Shown: piece by piece, positions 32,050 to 39,615 of the stretch
Layout: each line of letters begins with the position of its first letter
Position numbering within the stretch: the first letter of the stretch is position 1
Source of the DNA: Acidimicrobiia bacterium
GTDB taxonomy: Bacteria; Actinomycetota; Acidimicrobiia; Acidimicrobiales; Aldehydirespiratoraceae
Assembly: GCA_021296315.1 (NCBI GenBank)
Contig: JAGWAO010000013.1
Location: 1-42,218, forward strand
Length of the DNA stretch: 42,218 nt
Direction of reading: 5' to 3'
Notes under the pieces: generated by a model
Told to the model about the DNA's origin: nothing
Seen by the model: the letters and a program-made list of their open reading frames with translations, nothing else
The model's database searches: none
Position numbers and translations under genes: made by a program

Positions 32050-33567
32050 GTGGCTGTCCCCAAGACGCTCGGCCTCGAGACCGAGTACGGCATCGTCCAC
32101 CGGGGCGCGCCGGAGCCCAACCCGATCTCGGCGTCCTCGCTGCTGATCAACGCCTACCTGATCGCCACCCAGCAGTCGCCCGAACCGGGCCGGGCCGCGG
32201 TGGGCTGGGACTTCACCGACGAGACTCCCGGCAACGACGCCCGGGGCGGCGCTCCCACGGGCTCGCTCGCGCCCGAGATCGAGACCCACCTGGTGAACGC
32301 GGTGCTCACCAACGGTGCCCGCTACTACGTCGACCACGCCCACCCCGAGCTGTCCACCCCCGAGTGCGCCGACGCTCGCTCGCTGGTCGTCTATGACCGG
32401 GCTGCCGAGCTGATCGCGGCCCGCTCGATGGAGGCGGCCCGCATGCTGCTGCCCCAGGGCGAGGAGATCGTGGTCTACAAGAACAACTCCGACGGCAAGG
32501 GCAACACCTACGGCTGCCATGAGAACTACCTGGTGAGCCGGGCTGTGCCGTTCTCGCGCATCGTGACCCACGCCACCGCGCACTTCGTGACCCGCCAGAT
32601 CTTCTGCGGCGCGGGCAAGCTGGGCAGCGAGACCTCCGGCATGCGCCTGGACGAGGCCGGCTACCAGATCTCCCAGCGGGCAGACTTCGTCGAGGAGGAG
32701 GTCGGTCTGGAGACCACCCTCAAGCGTCCCATCGTCAACACCCGCGACGAGCCCCACGCCGACGCGGCCAAGTACCGGCGCCTGCACGTGATCGTAGGCG
32801 ACGCCAACATGTCGCAGGTGGCGACGTTCCTCAAGGCGGGCACGACCGCGCTGGTGATGGCCCTCACCGAGGACGACGCGATGCCCCGCGAGCTGCGCTT
32901 CGCCACGCCGGTGGCCGCGTTTCGCCAGGTGAGCCGCGACCTGTCGCTGCGGGCGCCGCTGGAGTTGGTCGACGGGTCCACCATCACCGCTCTGGGCGCT
33001 CAGTGGGAGCTGCTGGGCGCGGCCCGCGCCTATGTGGACGCCCGGGGCGCGGACGCGGTCGGCGGCCAGGTCGCCTATGAGGTGCTGGGCCGCTGGGAGA
33101 CGGTGCTCGGTGGCTTGGAGCGGGACCCGATGGAACTGGCCGCCCAGATCGACTGGGTGGCCAAGCTCCGGTTGCTGGAGGGCTTCCGGGAGCGTCACGG
33201 TCTCGACTTCCAGGACGCCCGCCTCAGGGCCCTCGACATCCAGTACCACGATCTGCGCCCGGGTAAGTCCCTGGCGGCCAGGGCGGGGCTCGAGACGCTG
33301 GTGGACGAGGCCGACGCCGAGTTGGCCATGACCGAGCCGCCGCCCGACACCCGCGCCTTCTTCAGGGGCCGGTGCCTGCAGCGCTTCGCGGCGGAGGTGG
33401 TGGCGGCCAACTGGGACTCGATCGTGTTCGATGTGGGCGAGGGCTCGCTGCGACGGGTCTCCATGACCGAGCCGACCCGGGGAACCGTCACCCACGTGGG
33501 CACCATGTTCGACGAGTGCGACTCCGCGATCGACCTGCTGCGCCGCTTGGGCGCCGCTGGCGCGTAA
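32050..33567 (+). CDS. dop: Depupylase/deamidase of Pup
   Basis: Removes Pup from conjugated proteins, and in species with Pup-GGQ also deamidates it. 505 aa from GTG 32050, beginning [15 protein letters not shown] with metal-ligand glutamates E10 and E12. The catalytic aspartate D95 lies in [15 protein letters not shown]. The Dop-specific loop is present between about 38 and 80 ([18 protein letters not shown]), distinguishing it from PafA. Because Pup here already ends in GGE, the main role should be removing Pup. Related to PafA at 35974. Confidence 0.96.
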   Translation: MAVPKTLGLETEYGIVHRGAPEPNPISASSLLINAYLIATQQSPEPGRAAVGWDFTDETPGNDARGGAPTGSLAPEIETHLVNAVLTNGARYYVDHAHPELSTPECADARSLVVYDRAAELIAARSMEAARMLLPQGEEIVVYKNNSDGKGNTYGCHENYLVSRAVPFSRIVTHATAHFVTRQIFCGAGKLGSETSGMRLDEAGYQISQRADFVEEEVGLETTLKRPIVNTRDEPHADAAKYRRLHVIVGDANMSQVATFLKAGTTALVMALTEDDAMPRELRFATPVAAFRQVSRDLSLRAPLELVDGSTITALGAQWELLGAARAYVDARGADAVGGQVAYEVLGRWETVLGGLERDPMELAAQIDWVAKLRLLEGFRERHGLDFQDARLRALDIQYHDLRPGKSLAARAGLETLVDEADAELAMTEPPPDTRAFFRGRCLQRFAAEVVAANWDSIVFDVGEGSLRRVSMTEPTRGTVTHVGTMFDECDSAIDLLRRLGAAGA

Positions 33568-33577
33568 CCTCCTGTTC

Positions 33578-33583
33578 TACGAT
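33578..33583 (+). promoter_or_regulatory. -10 box of the pup-prcBA promoter
   Basis: TACGAT lies just after the dop stop, about 30 nt before pup. Unlike its neighbours this transcript should have a short leader with GGAGG (33603-33607) ahead of ATG 33614. Confidence 0.45.
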
Positions 33584-33613
33584 CCACATAAGGCACCGAG
33601 CCGGAGGAACGCA

Positions 33614-33808
33614 ATGGCCGAACGAGAGCAGATCCGAAAGCCGGCGCCGGCAACCCGCGAGCAGTCCGTGGAGGAGGCGCCGCCCGCGTCCGAGCGGGGC
33701 TCGGACATCAAGGCCCAGCTCGACGACCTGCTCGACGAGATCGACGAGGTGCTCGAGACCAATGCCGAGGACTTCGTGAAGAGCTACATCCAAAAGGGCG
33801 GCGAGTGA
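33614..33808 (+). CDS. pup: Prokaryotic ubiquitin-like protein Pup
   Basis: 64 aa, intrinsically disordered protein tag. Ends YIQKGGE, so the C-terminal glutamate used by PafA is encoded directly and no deamidation is needed. The central helix ([28 protein letters not shown]) is the segment that binds the ARC coiled coil. Strong ribosome-binding site. The stop overlaps the prcB start (GTGA). Confidence 0.98.
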   Translation: MAEREQIRKPAPATREQSVEEAPPASERGSDIKAQLDDLLDEIDEVLETNAEDFVKSYIQKGGE

Positions 33809-34635
33809 GCCTGCCCCGCTTCGGACCGCACGACGATCCTGGTCCCGACTTTGCCGCGCTGCTGCGCCTCACCGCCTCCGGTCCCGAGGCCGGTCCGCTC
33901 GGCCCGGCCGCCCAGCACCCGCAGGCACCGCCGGAGATCCCCCACGGCACGACCTGCGTGGCCGTGCGCTACGACTCGGGGGTGGTCCTGGCGGGAGATC
34001 GGCGAGCAACCGCGGGGCATCTGATCAGCAACCACCGCATCGAGAAGGTGTTCCCCGCCGACCGCCACTCCGGCGTGGCCATCGCGGGCGCGGCCGGGCC
34101 CTCGACGGAGATGGTGAGGCTGTTCCAGCTCCAGCTCGAGCACTACGAGAAGGTCGAGGGCACCCCGATCAGCCTCGAGGGCAAGGCCAACCAGCTCGGC
34201 CAGATGGTGAGGGCCAACCTGCCCGCAGCCATGCAGGGACTGGTGGTGGTGCCGATCTTCGCGGGCTTCGACACGGTGGCCTCCAGGGGCCGGATCTTCG
34301 AGTACGACGTCACCGGCGGGCGCTACGAGGAGCGGGACCATGCGGCCACCGGCTCGGGCTCGCTGCACGCCGACACCGTGGTGAAGCTGGGATTCCGCCC
34401 GTCGATGGCGAGGACTGCGGCTGTGGACCTGGCGCTGGACGCGCTGTACGTGGCCTCCGACGCAGATGCCGCCACCGGCGGACCCGACCCGGTGCGCGGC
34501 GTGTTCCCGGTAGTGGCGGTGATCGACGCCGACGGCTATGTGCGCCTCGACGACGCCGAGTTGCGCCGCCGCACCGAGCGGCTGCTGCGCCGCCACCGCA
34601 GCCGGCGCGAGGGCGGCAAGGGGGGAGCATCATGA
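33805..34635 (+). CDS. prcB: 20S proteasome beta subunit
   Basis: Catalytic subunit. 276 aa, GTG start inside the pup stop. A 48-residue propeptide is followed by the cleavage site [10 protein letters not shown], exposing catalytic T49. The supporting residues D65 (LAGDRR) and K81 (RIEKVF) are at mature positions 17 and 33, as in other proteasomes. The C-terminal tail is basic and Gly-rich ([15 protein letters not shown]). Its stop overlaps a mini-ORF start that leads to prcA. Confidence 0.97.
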   Translation: MSLPRFGPHDDPGPDFAALLRLTASGPEAGPLGPAAQHPQAPPEIPHGTTCVAVRYDSGVVLAGDRRATAGHLISNHRIEKVFPADRHSGVAIAGAAGPSTEMVRLFQLQLEHYEKVEGTPISLEGKANQLGQMVRANLPAAMQGLVVVPIFAGFDTVASRGRIFEYDVTGGRYEERDHAATGSGSLHADTVVKLGFRPSMARTAAVDLALDALYVASDADAATGGPDPVRGVFPVVAVIDADGYVRLDDAELRRRTERLLRRHRSRREGGKGGAS

Positions 34636-34682
34636 CGATGCCTCGGGCCCGAATTCCGAGCAAGGGGGGTTCTTGGCGATGA
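34632..34682 (+). other. Mini-ORF linking prcB to prcA
   Basis: ATG 34632 overlaps the prcB stop (ATGA). The 16-codon frame [16 protein letters not shown] ends in ATGA with the prcA start at 34679. ATGACGATGCC occurs at both starts, 47 bp apart. The peptide begins like PrcA (MTMP) and carries KGGS like the PrcB end. Confidence 0.6.
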
Positions 34683-35368
34683 CGATGCCCTTCTACGCCC
34701 CGCCCGAGCAGATGATGAAGGACAAGGCCGACTATGCCCAGAAGGGCATCGCCCGGGGCCGCAGCCTGGCTGGCTTCCGCTACGACGGCGGCATCGCCAT
34801 CGTGGCCGAGAACACCTCCAGCACGCTGCGCAAGGTGAGCGAGATCTACGACCGCATCGCCTTCGCGGGGGTGGGCCGCTACAACGAGTTCGACCAGCTG
34901 CGCATTGCCGGGGTGCGCCACGCCGACCTGAAGGGTTTCGCCTTCAGCCGCGAGGACGTGGACGCCCGCAGCCTGGCCAACGCCTACGCCCAGAGCCTCG
35001 GGCAGGTCTTCACCCACGAGTTCAAGCCGATGGAAGTGGAGATACTGGTGGCCGAGATCGGCCTCGACGCCGACGGCCGCGGCGACCAGCTGTTCCACAT
35101 CCTCTACGACGGCACGGTGGTCGACGAGGACGACTGGGTGGTGCTCGGCGGCGAGACCGAGGAGATCTCGGAGCGCTTCGAGGCGGCCCTGCCCGAGGCG
35201 CCGCGCTCGCTGGCCGACGGCGTGCAGGCCGCGGTCGACGCCCTGGCCGGACCCGATCGCACCCTGAGCGCCGAGGGCCTCGAGGCCGCGGTGCTGGACC
35301 GCGGCAACGTCCGCCGCGCCTTCCGCCGCCTCAGCGACGAAGAAGTAGCCGTCATCCTGCAGGCCTAG
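34679..35368 (+). CDS. prcA: 20S proteasome alpha subunit
   Basis: 229 aa. Forms the outer, non-catalytic rings and the gate. The N-terminus MTMPFYAPPEQMMKDKADYAQKG contains the conserved alpha-type YxxPEQ and the H0 helix. GIAIVAENTSSTLRKVSEIYDRI and GVGRYNEFDQLR follow. No N-terminal nucleophile is expected. The track start (34538) overlaps prcB; ATG 34679 gives the standard N-terminus. The C-terminal region (LSAEGLEAAVLDR) is of normal type. Confidence 0.97.
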   Translation: MTMPFYAPPEQMMKDKADYAQKGIARGRSLAGFRYDGGIAIVAENTSSTLRKVSEIYDRIAFAGVGRYNEFDQLRIAGVRHADLKGFAFSREDVDARSLANAYAQSLGQVFTHEFKPMEVEILVAEIGLDADGRGDQLFHILYDGTVVDEDDWVVLGGETEEISERFEAALPEAPRSLADGVQAAVDALAGPDRTLSAEGLEAAVLDRGNVRRAFRRLSDEEVAVILQA

Positions 35369-35387
35369 AACGTGCGCGCGTGGGCGA

Positions 35388-35405
35388 TGCCGCCTCGCGC
35401 TGCGG
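35388..35405. terminator. Short hairpin between convergent genes
   Basis: GCCGC (35388-35392) pairs with GCGGC (35401-35405) in the 53-bp gap between prcA and the convergent coiled-coil gene. Weak evidence. Confidence 0.3.
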
Positions 35406-35421
35406 CGTTGTGTTCGGCCCG

Positions 35422-35826
35422 TCAGGCAGCTTCGCGGCTGTCGCCGTCGGATTCGGGGTCGTCGGTCGCGGGCCGGCCGATCCGCAGTTGGCCCTCGATG
35501 CGAGCGAGCCGTTCCCGGGTGTCGCCGAGGATGCTGATCACGGCGCCGTGGCTTCTCTCGATCAGGTCCCGGTTCTTGTCGATCAGGTCCCGGTTCTTGT
35601 CGATCAGGTCCCGGTTCTTGTCGATCAGGTCCCGATTCTCCTTGCGGGCCTGGTCGATGAGGTCCCGGTTCTCTTTGCTGGCGTCGGTGATGAGCCGGCG
35701 TGTCTCGATGCTGTCTCGGTGCTGGATGCGGATCGAGGCCACCATCAGCGTGATCAGCGAGGCGAGGATGACGCCGAAGGACGTCCCGAGGATGGTCAGC
35801 ACTGTCGCGGCCGTCTCGGTGTCCAT
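35422..35826 (-). CDS. Membrane-anchored coiled-coil protein with heptad repeats
   Basis: 134 aa. One N-terminal membrane segment (about 7-31, TVLTILGTSFGVILASLITLMV). A charged helix follows with heptads LIDKNRD repeated exactly from 21-bp DNA repeats and flanked by imperfect copies (ENRDLIDQARK). A second helix (VISILGDTRERLARIEGQLRI) and an acidic tail complete it. Together the cytoplasmic part should be a long coiled coil. It is inserted antisense between prcA and pafA. A TAGGTT box 6 nt before the ATG suggests a leaderless transcript. Function unknown. Confidence 0.8.
   Translation of the reverse strand: MDTETAATVLTILGTSFGVILASLITLMVASIRIQHRDSIETRRLITDASKENRDLIDQARKENRDLIDKNRDLIDKNRDLIDKNRDLIERSHGAVISILGDTRERLARIEGQLRIGRPATDDPESDGDSREAA
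35560..35643. repeat. Exact 21-bp tandem repeats encoding LIDKNRD
   Basis: GATCAGGTCCCGGTTCTTGTC is repeated exactly at 35560, 35581 and 35602, with a partial fourth copy from 35623. Each unit encodes one coiled-coil heptad, so copy number changes the rod length by one heptad. Confidence 0.9.
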
Positions 35827-35832
35827 GGGCCC

Positions 35833-35838
35833 AACCTA
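35833..35838 (-). promoter_or_regulatory. -10 box of a leaderless promoter for the coiled-coil gene
   Basis: TAGGTT (35838-35833, minus strand) ends 6 nt before the ATG at 35826. Confidence 0.45.
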
Positions 35839-35961
35839 TCCCACCAGCTATAGCGATGCAACCTGAAACTCTATGAGAATGATTGAACTATCGTCCATAG
35901 TCGCTGCGGCCCACCCCCGAGCACAGGTCGGGCCGATCCGTCGGCGGGTGGCGGCGGGGGG

Positions 35962-35967
35962 TACGGT
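35962..35967 (+). promoter_or_regulatory. -10 box of a leaderless promoter for pafA
   Basis: TACGGT ends 6 nt before GTG 35974. Confidence 0.55.
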
Positions 35968-35973
35968 GGCGGG

Positions 35974-37332
35974 GTGCAGCGGCGCATCTTCGGCATCGAG
36001 AACGAGTACGGCGTCACCTGCACGCTGCGGGGCCAGCGCCGCCTGAGCCCCGACGAGGTGGCCCGCTACCTGTTCCGCAAGGTGGTGTCGTGGGGGCGCA
36101 GCAGCAACGTGTTCCTGGGCAACGGATCCCGGCTCTACCTCGACGTCGGCAGCCATCCCGAGTACGCCACCCCGGAGTGCGACTCGGCCCATGACCTGGT
36201 GGTGCACGACAAGGCGGGGGAGCGCATCGTAGAGCGCCTGCTGGGCGACGCCGAGGAGCGCCTGGCCGAGGAGGGAATCCGCGGCGACGTGTTCCTGTTC
36301 AAGAACAACACCGACTCGGCTGGCAACAGCTACGGCTGCCACGAGAACTACCTCACCAGCCGCCGCGACGACCTCAACGATTACGCCGAGGTGCTGATCC
36401 CGTTCCTGGTCAGCCGCCAGATCTACGCGGGGGCGGGCAAGGTGCTGCAGACCGCCCGGGGCGCCATGTACTGCATGAGCCAGCGGGCCGAGCACATCTG
36501 GGAGGGGGTGTCGTCGGCCACCACCCGGTCGCGCCCGATCATCAACACCCGCGACGAGCCCCACGCCGACGCGGAGCGCTTCCGGCGCCTGCACGTGATC
36601 GTGGGCGACTCCAACATGAGCGAGTACACGACCTTCCTCAAGGTCGGGGCGTGCGCGCTGATGCTGCGCATGCTGGAGGACCCCCGCGTCGTGCTGCGGG
36701 ACATGACGCTGGAGAACCCGATCCGAGCCATCCGCGAGATCAGCCACGACGTCACCTGCCGGCGCCGGGTGCGGCTCGCCACCGGCCGGGAGGTCAGCGC
36801 GCTCGAGATCCAGTCGGAGTACCTGAACCGGGCCCTGCGCTACGCCGAGCACCACGACCTCTCCGACGAGGAGAAGAAGGCTCTCACCATGTGGGAGTAC
36901 TGCCTGACCGCCATCGAGCAGGATCCGCTCCAACTCGACCGCGAGATCGACTGGGTCGTCAAGCACCATCTGGTGGAGGCCTACCGCGAGCGGCACGGGC
37001 TGGACCTGTCCGACCCCCGCGTCGCCCTGGTGGACCTCCAGTATCACGATGTGAGCCAGAGCCGCGGCCTCTACTACTGCATGCAGCACCGGGGCATGGT
37101 GGAGACGCTGGTGACCGAGGCCGAGATCCATCACGCGGTGGAGCACCCGCCGTCCACCACCCGGGCCCGCCTGAGGGGCGAGTTCATCCGCCGGGCCAAG
37201 GAGCGCAGGCGGGACTACACCGTCGACTGGGTCCACCTGAAGCTCAACGACCAGTCCCAGCGAACCGTGCTGTGCAAGGACCCGTTCAAGTCCCACGACG
37301 AGCGGGTGGAGAAGCTGATCGCCTCCCTCTAG
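35974..37332 (+). CDS. pafA: Pup-protein ligase
   Basis: Attaches the C-terminal glutamate of Pup to lysines of target proteins using ATP. 452 aa, normal length. Begins [13 protein letters not shown] with metal ligands E9 and E11. The catalytic aspartate is D57 in [35 protein letters not shown] and [27 protein letters not shown] are shared with Dop. The Dop-specific loop is absent, confirming the ligase assignment. A repeat copy begins inside the stop codon. Confidence 0.97.
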   Translation: MQRRIFGIENEYGVTCTLRGQRRLSPDEVARYLFRKVVSWGRSSNVFLGNGSRLYLDVGSHPEYATPECDSAHDLVVHDKAGERIVERLLGDAEERLAEEGIRGDVFLFKNNTDSAGNSYGCHENYLTSRRDDLNDYAEVLIPFLVSRQIYAGAGKVLQTARGAMYCMSQRAEHIWEGVSSATTRSRPIINTRDEPHADAERFRRLHVIVGDSNMSEYTTFLKVGACALMLRMLEDPRVVLRDMTLENPIRAIREISHDVTCRRRVRLATGREVSALEIQSEYLNRALRYAEHHDLSDEEKKALTMWEYCLTAIEQDPLQLDREIDWVVKHHLVEAYRERHGLDLSDPRVALVDLQYHDVSQSRGLYYCMQHRGMVETLVTEAEIHHAVEHPPSTTRARLRGEFIRRAKERRRDYTVDWVHLKLNDQSQRTVLCKDPFKSHDERVEKLIASL

Positions 37333-37392
37333 AGGCCGAGCCTGCGAGGCCGTGGCCCGAGTGGCCCGTGAGCGCAGCGAACAAGAGCGGGA
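37331..37392 (+). repeat. Interspersed repeat copy D (internally deleted)
   Basis: Begins in the pafA stop codon as TAGAGGCCGAGC, exactly as copy C does after aapP. It lacks about 40 bp of the 5' half, then continues with GAGGCCGTGGCCCGAGTGGC and GTGAGCGCAGCGAACAAGAG. Confidence 0.78.
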
Positions 37393-37505
37393 GACGCAGC
37401 GCGTCGACGCGAGACGATGAATTCCCCGCCGCCGTCGGTTGGAGGCTGGCCCCTGTAACGTCCCTCCGCGGGCTGGCAGCATCCGCCGAGCCCAAGATTC
37501 TCGCC

Positions 37506-38420
37506 ATGGACAAGTTCGAACGGCTCTTGAACCTCGCCGCGGCGCTGCTCAACGCATCGCATCCGCTCAGCGCGAACGAACTGCGTGAGCGCATGGCCGG
37601 TGCCTACGCGACGGACAAGACCGCATTCAGGCGGATGTTCGAACGCGACAAGGCCGACCTGAGGGCGATCGGCGTGCCCATTGAGGTCTCGACCCTCTAC
37701 CGGCTCGACCCTCCGGTGGAGGGCTACCGCATCCCGTCCGGGCAGTACGCCGGCCGTGACCTGCGTTTCGAACCCGACGAGCTCGCGGTGCTGCACCTCG
37801 CCACGAACCTGGTGCGTCTCGAGGGCGGCGCGGGCGCCGGCCTCGCCCGGCTCGGCGGCGCCGCGCCGTCCGGTGGCAGTACCGAACCGGTCGAGGCGGT
37901 AGGCGAGCTGCCCTTCCACGACTCGCTGTCGAAGCTGGTGGCGGCCGCCATCGGCCGCCGGGCGGTCTCGTTCGCGTACCGGGACACGGAGCGACAGGTC
38001 GAGCCCTGGCGCCTGTCGTTCCACCGGGGCCACTGGTATCTGGTGGGCTGGGACGTAGACCAGTCCACCGAACGCATGTTCCGCGTGGACCGCATCGACG
38101 GGGAGGTCACTGAGCGGGGCCCGGCGGTCAACCCGGTGGGGCAGGGTCCCGATCCCCGCACCCTGAAGCCGTGGGAGTTCGGCACGGGCGAGCCGGTCGA
38201 GGCTCGGGTGCTGGTGGACGCCGACCAGGCCGGCTGGGCCTGCCACCGCGCCGGCGTGGACGGGGAGCGCCGGCCCGACGGCTCGGTAGTGATCACGCTC
38301 CAGGTGCGCGACACCGCCGCGCTCAGGTCGTTCGTGGTCGAGTTCCTCGAGCACGCCGAGGTGCTTGAACCCCAGTGGCTGCGCGACGAGTTCGTGGCCT
38401 GGCTGGAGGCTCTGGCCTGA
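37506..38420 (+). CDS. pafB: WYL-domain transcriptional regulator PafB
   Basis: 304 aa from ATG 37506. The N-terminal winged helix-turn-helix (MDKFERLLNLAAALLNASHPLSANELRERM) is followed by a WYL domain with HWYLVGWD and FRVDRIDGEV. With PafC it forms an activator of DNA-damage genes in mycobacteria; despite the name it is not required for pupylation. The track ORF starts inside pafA in another frame. A weak CAAGAT box precedes the ATG by 7 nt. Confidence 0.93.
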   Translation: MDKFERLLNLAAALLNASHPLSANELRERMAGAYATDKTAFRRMFERDKADLRAIGVPIEVSTLYRLDPPVEGYRIPSGQYAGRDLRFEPDELAVLHLATNLVRLEGGAGAGLARLGGAAPSGGSTEPVEAVGELPFHDSLSKLVAAAIGRRAVSFAYRDTERQVEPWRLSFHRGHWYLVGWDVDQSTERMFRVDRIDGEVTERGPAVNPVGQGPDPRTLKPWEFGTGEPVEARVLVDADQAGWACHRAGVDGERRPDGSVVITLQVRDTAALRSFVVEFLEHAEVLEPQWLRDEFVAWLEALA

Positions 38421-38443
38421 AACCTGTTGAGCGGGCGCACCGT

Positions 38444-38543
38444 CAGGGGCCGAACGGATCGGGAGCGATTGATGAGGATCCTGGCGATGCGCCGAGCGAG
38501 GCCGTGGCCCGAGCGGCCCGTGAGCGAAGCCAACAAGAGCGGG
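38444..38543 (+). repeat. Interspersed repeat copy E
   Basis: Lies between pafB and pafC, 24 nt after the pafB stop. Carries GAGGATCCTGGCGATGCGCC in the 5' half, then the core GGCCCGAGCGGCCCGTGAGC and GAAGCCAACAAGAGCGGGA. Confidence 0.78.
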
Positions 38544-38592
38544 AGTGGCACCGCTGCGCCCCGACGGGCCTCGCACCTGTTCGCGCTGCCCT

Positions 38593-38598
38593 TAGGGT
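38593..38598 (+). promoter_or_regulatory. -10 box of a leaderless promoter for pafC
   Basis: TAGGGT ends 6 nt before GTG 38605. Together with the intervening repeat this suggests pafC is transcribed separately from pafB, whereas the two form one operon in mycobacteria. Confidence 0.5.
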
Positions 38599-38604
38599 GA
38601 TTGG

Positions 38605-39615
38605 GTGACGTCGGCGGCGGCTGCGAACGGGGCCAAGCTCTCAGTGACCGAGCGGATGGCCCGTTTGCTGGGCGTCGTCCCCTGGGTGGTCAAGCAGGGC
38701 GGCGCCCACCTGGACGACATCGCGGCCCGTTTCGACTATCCCCGCGAGCAGCTGCTGGAAGACCTGACCCAGCGGCTCTTCTTCGTCGGCGTGCACCCGT
38801 TCACCCCCGACACGCTCATAGACGTCCACATCTCCGACGGCATCGTCGACATCCAGTACGCCGACTGGTTCTCGCAGCCCATGCGGCTCACAAGCGAGGA
38901 GGCGACCCGGCTGCTGGCCGCCGGCCGCACCGTGCTCGACATGGCGCAGGGGCGCGGGTCCCAACCCGGTGATCACGAGTCCGGGGCCGACCCGCTGGTA
39001 CGGGCCCTCACCAAGCTCAGCCTGTCGTTGGGATCGGAGGGCGCAAGCGCGGTAGATCGCATCGACGTGTGCTTGGGCCAGGCGCCTGCCGAGACCCTCG
39101 ACGACCTGCGCCGGGCCATCGACCTGAGGCGGCAGATCGAGATCGAGTACTACTCGCAGGGGCGTGACCAGATGACCTCGCGGGCCGTCGATCCGGCCCG
39201 GCTGTTGAGCCATGACGGCGCGTGGTACCTGTTCGGCTGGTGCCACCGCGCCGGCGCGGAGCGGGTGTTTCGTGTCGACAGGATCGGCGCGCTGACCGTG
39301 ACCGACTCGGTGGCACAGGTAGACTTGCCCGTTGGTCCCGCACCCTCGCTGTCGGTCGACAGCGTGGACCGCTCCGCCACGATCCGGCTGGCTCCGCCGG
39401 CGGCCTGGGCCGCCGACTACTATCCGGTGCGGCAGCGAACCTATCACGCCGACGGCACCGTCGACGCCGTGTTCGCGGTGGCCGGCGAGTCGTGGCTGGC
39501 CCGGCTGCTGGTGCAGCTGGGACCGCGGGGCGAGATGATCGACAGCCACACCGACATCGACCCGGATCTGCGGGCGGCCACCGCGGCACGGATGCTGGAG
39601 CGATACCGCCGGTGA
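38605..39615 (+). CDS. pafC: WYL-domain transcriptional regulator PafC
   Basis: 336 aa. Partner of PafB. The N-terminal helix-turn-helix (VTERMARLLGVVPWVVKQGGAHLDDIAARFDYPREQL) is followed by the WYL domain with AWYLFGWCHRAG and FRVDRIGAL. A C-terminal domain completes it (SWLARLLVQLGPRGEMIDS). The stop overlaps the lepB start (GTGA). Confidence 0.93.
   Translation: MTSAAAANGAKLSVTERMARLLGVVPWVVKQGGAHLDDIAARFDYPREQLLEDLTQRLFFVGVHPFTPDTLIDVHISDGIVDIQYADWFSQPMRLTSEEATRLLAAGRTVLDMAQGRGSQPGDHESGADPLVRALTKLSLSLGSEGASAVDRIDVCLGQAPAETLDDLRRAIDLRRQIEIEYYSQGRDQMTSRAVDPARLLSHDGAWYLFGWCHRAGAERVFRVDRIGALTVTDSVAQVDLPVGPAPSLSVDSVDRSATIRLAPPAAWAADYYPVRQRTYHADGTVDAVFAVAGESWLARLLVQLGPRGEMIDSHTDIDPDLRAATAARMLERYRR

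Noticed and set aside
30232-33495. 1087-aa open frame on the minus strand
   Set aside because: It is antisense to aapM, aapP and dop, is His/Gly/Asp/Arg-rich without any domain, and is the usual shadow frame of high-GC genes.
35560-35643. CRISPR-like array of 21-bp repeats
   Set aside because: The repeats have no spacers and encode coiled-coil heptads in frame.
23009-37332. Recently transferred genomic island
   Set aside because: No integrase, tRNA, attachment repeats or change of base composition; the transporter genes match their neighbours in GC content and style.
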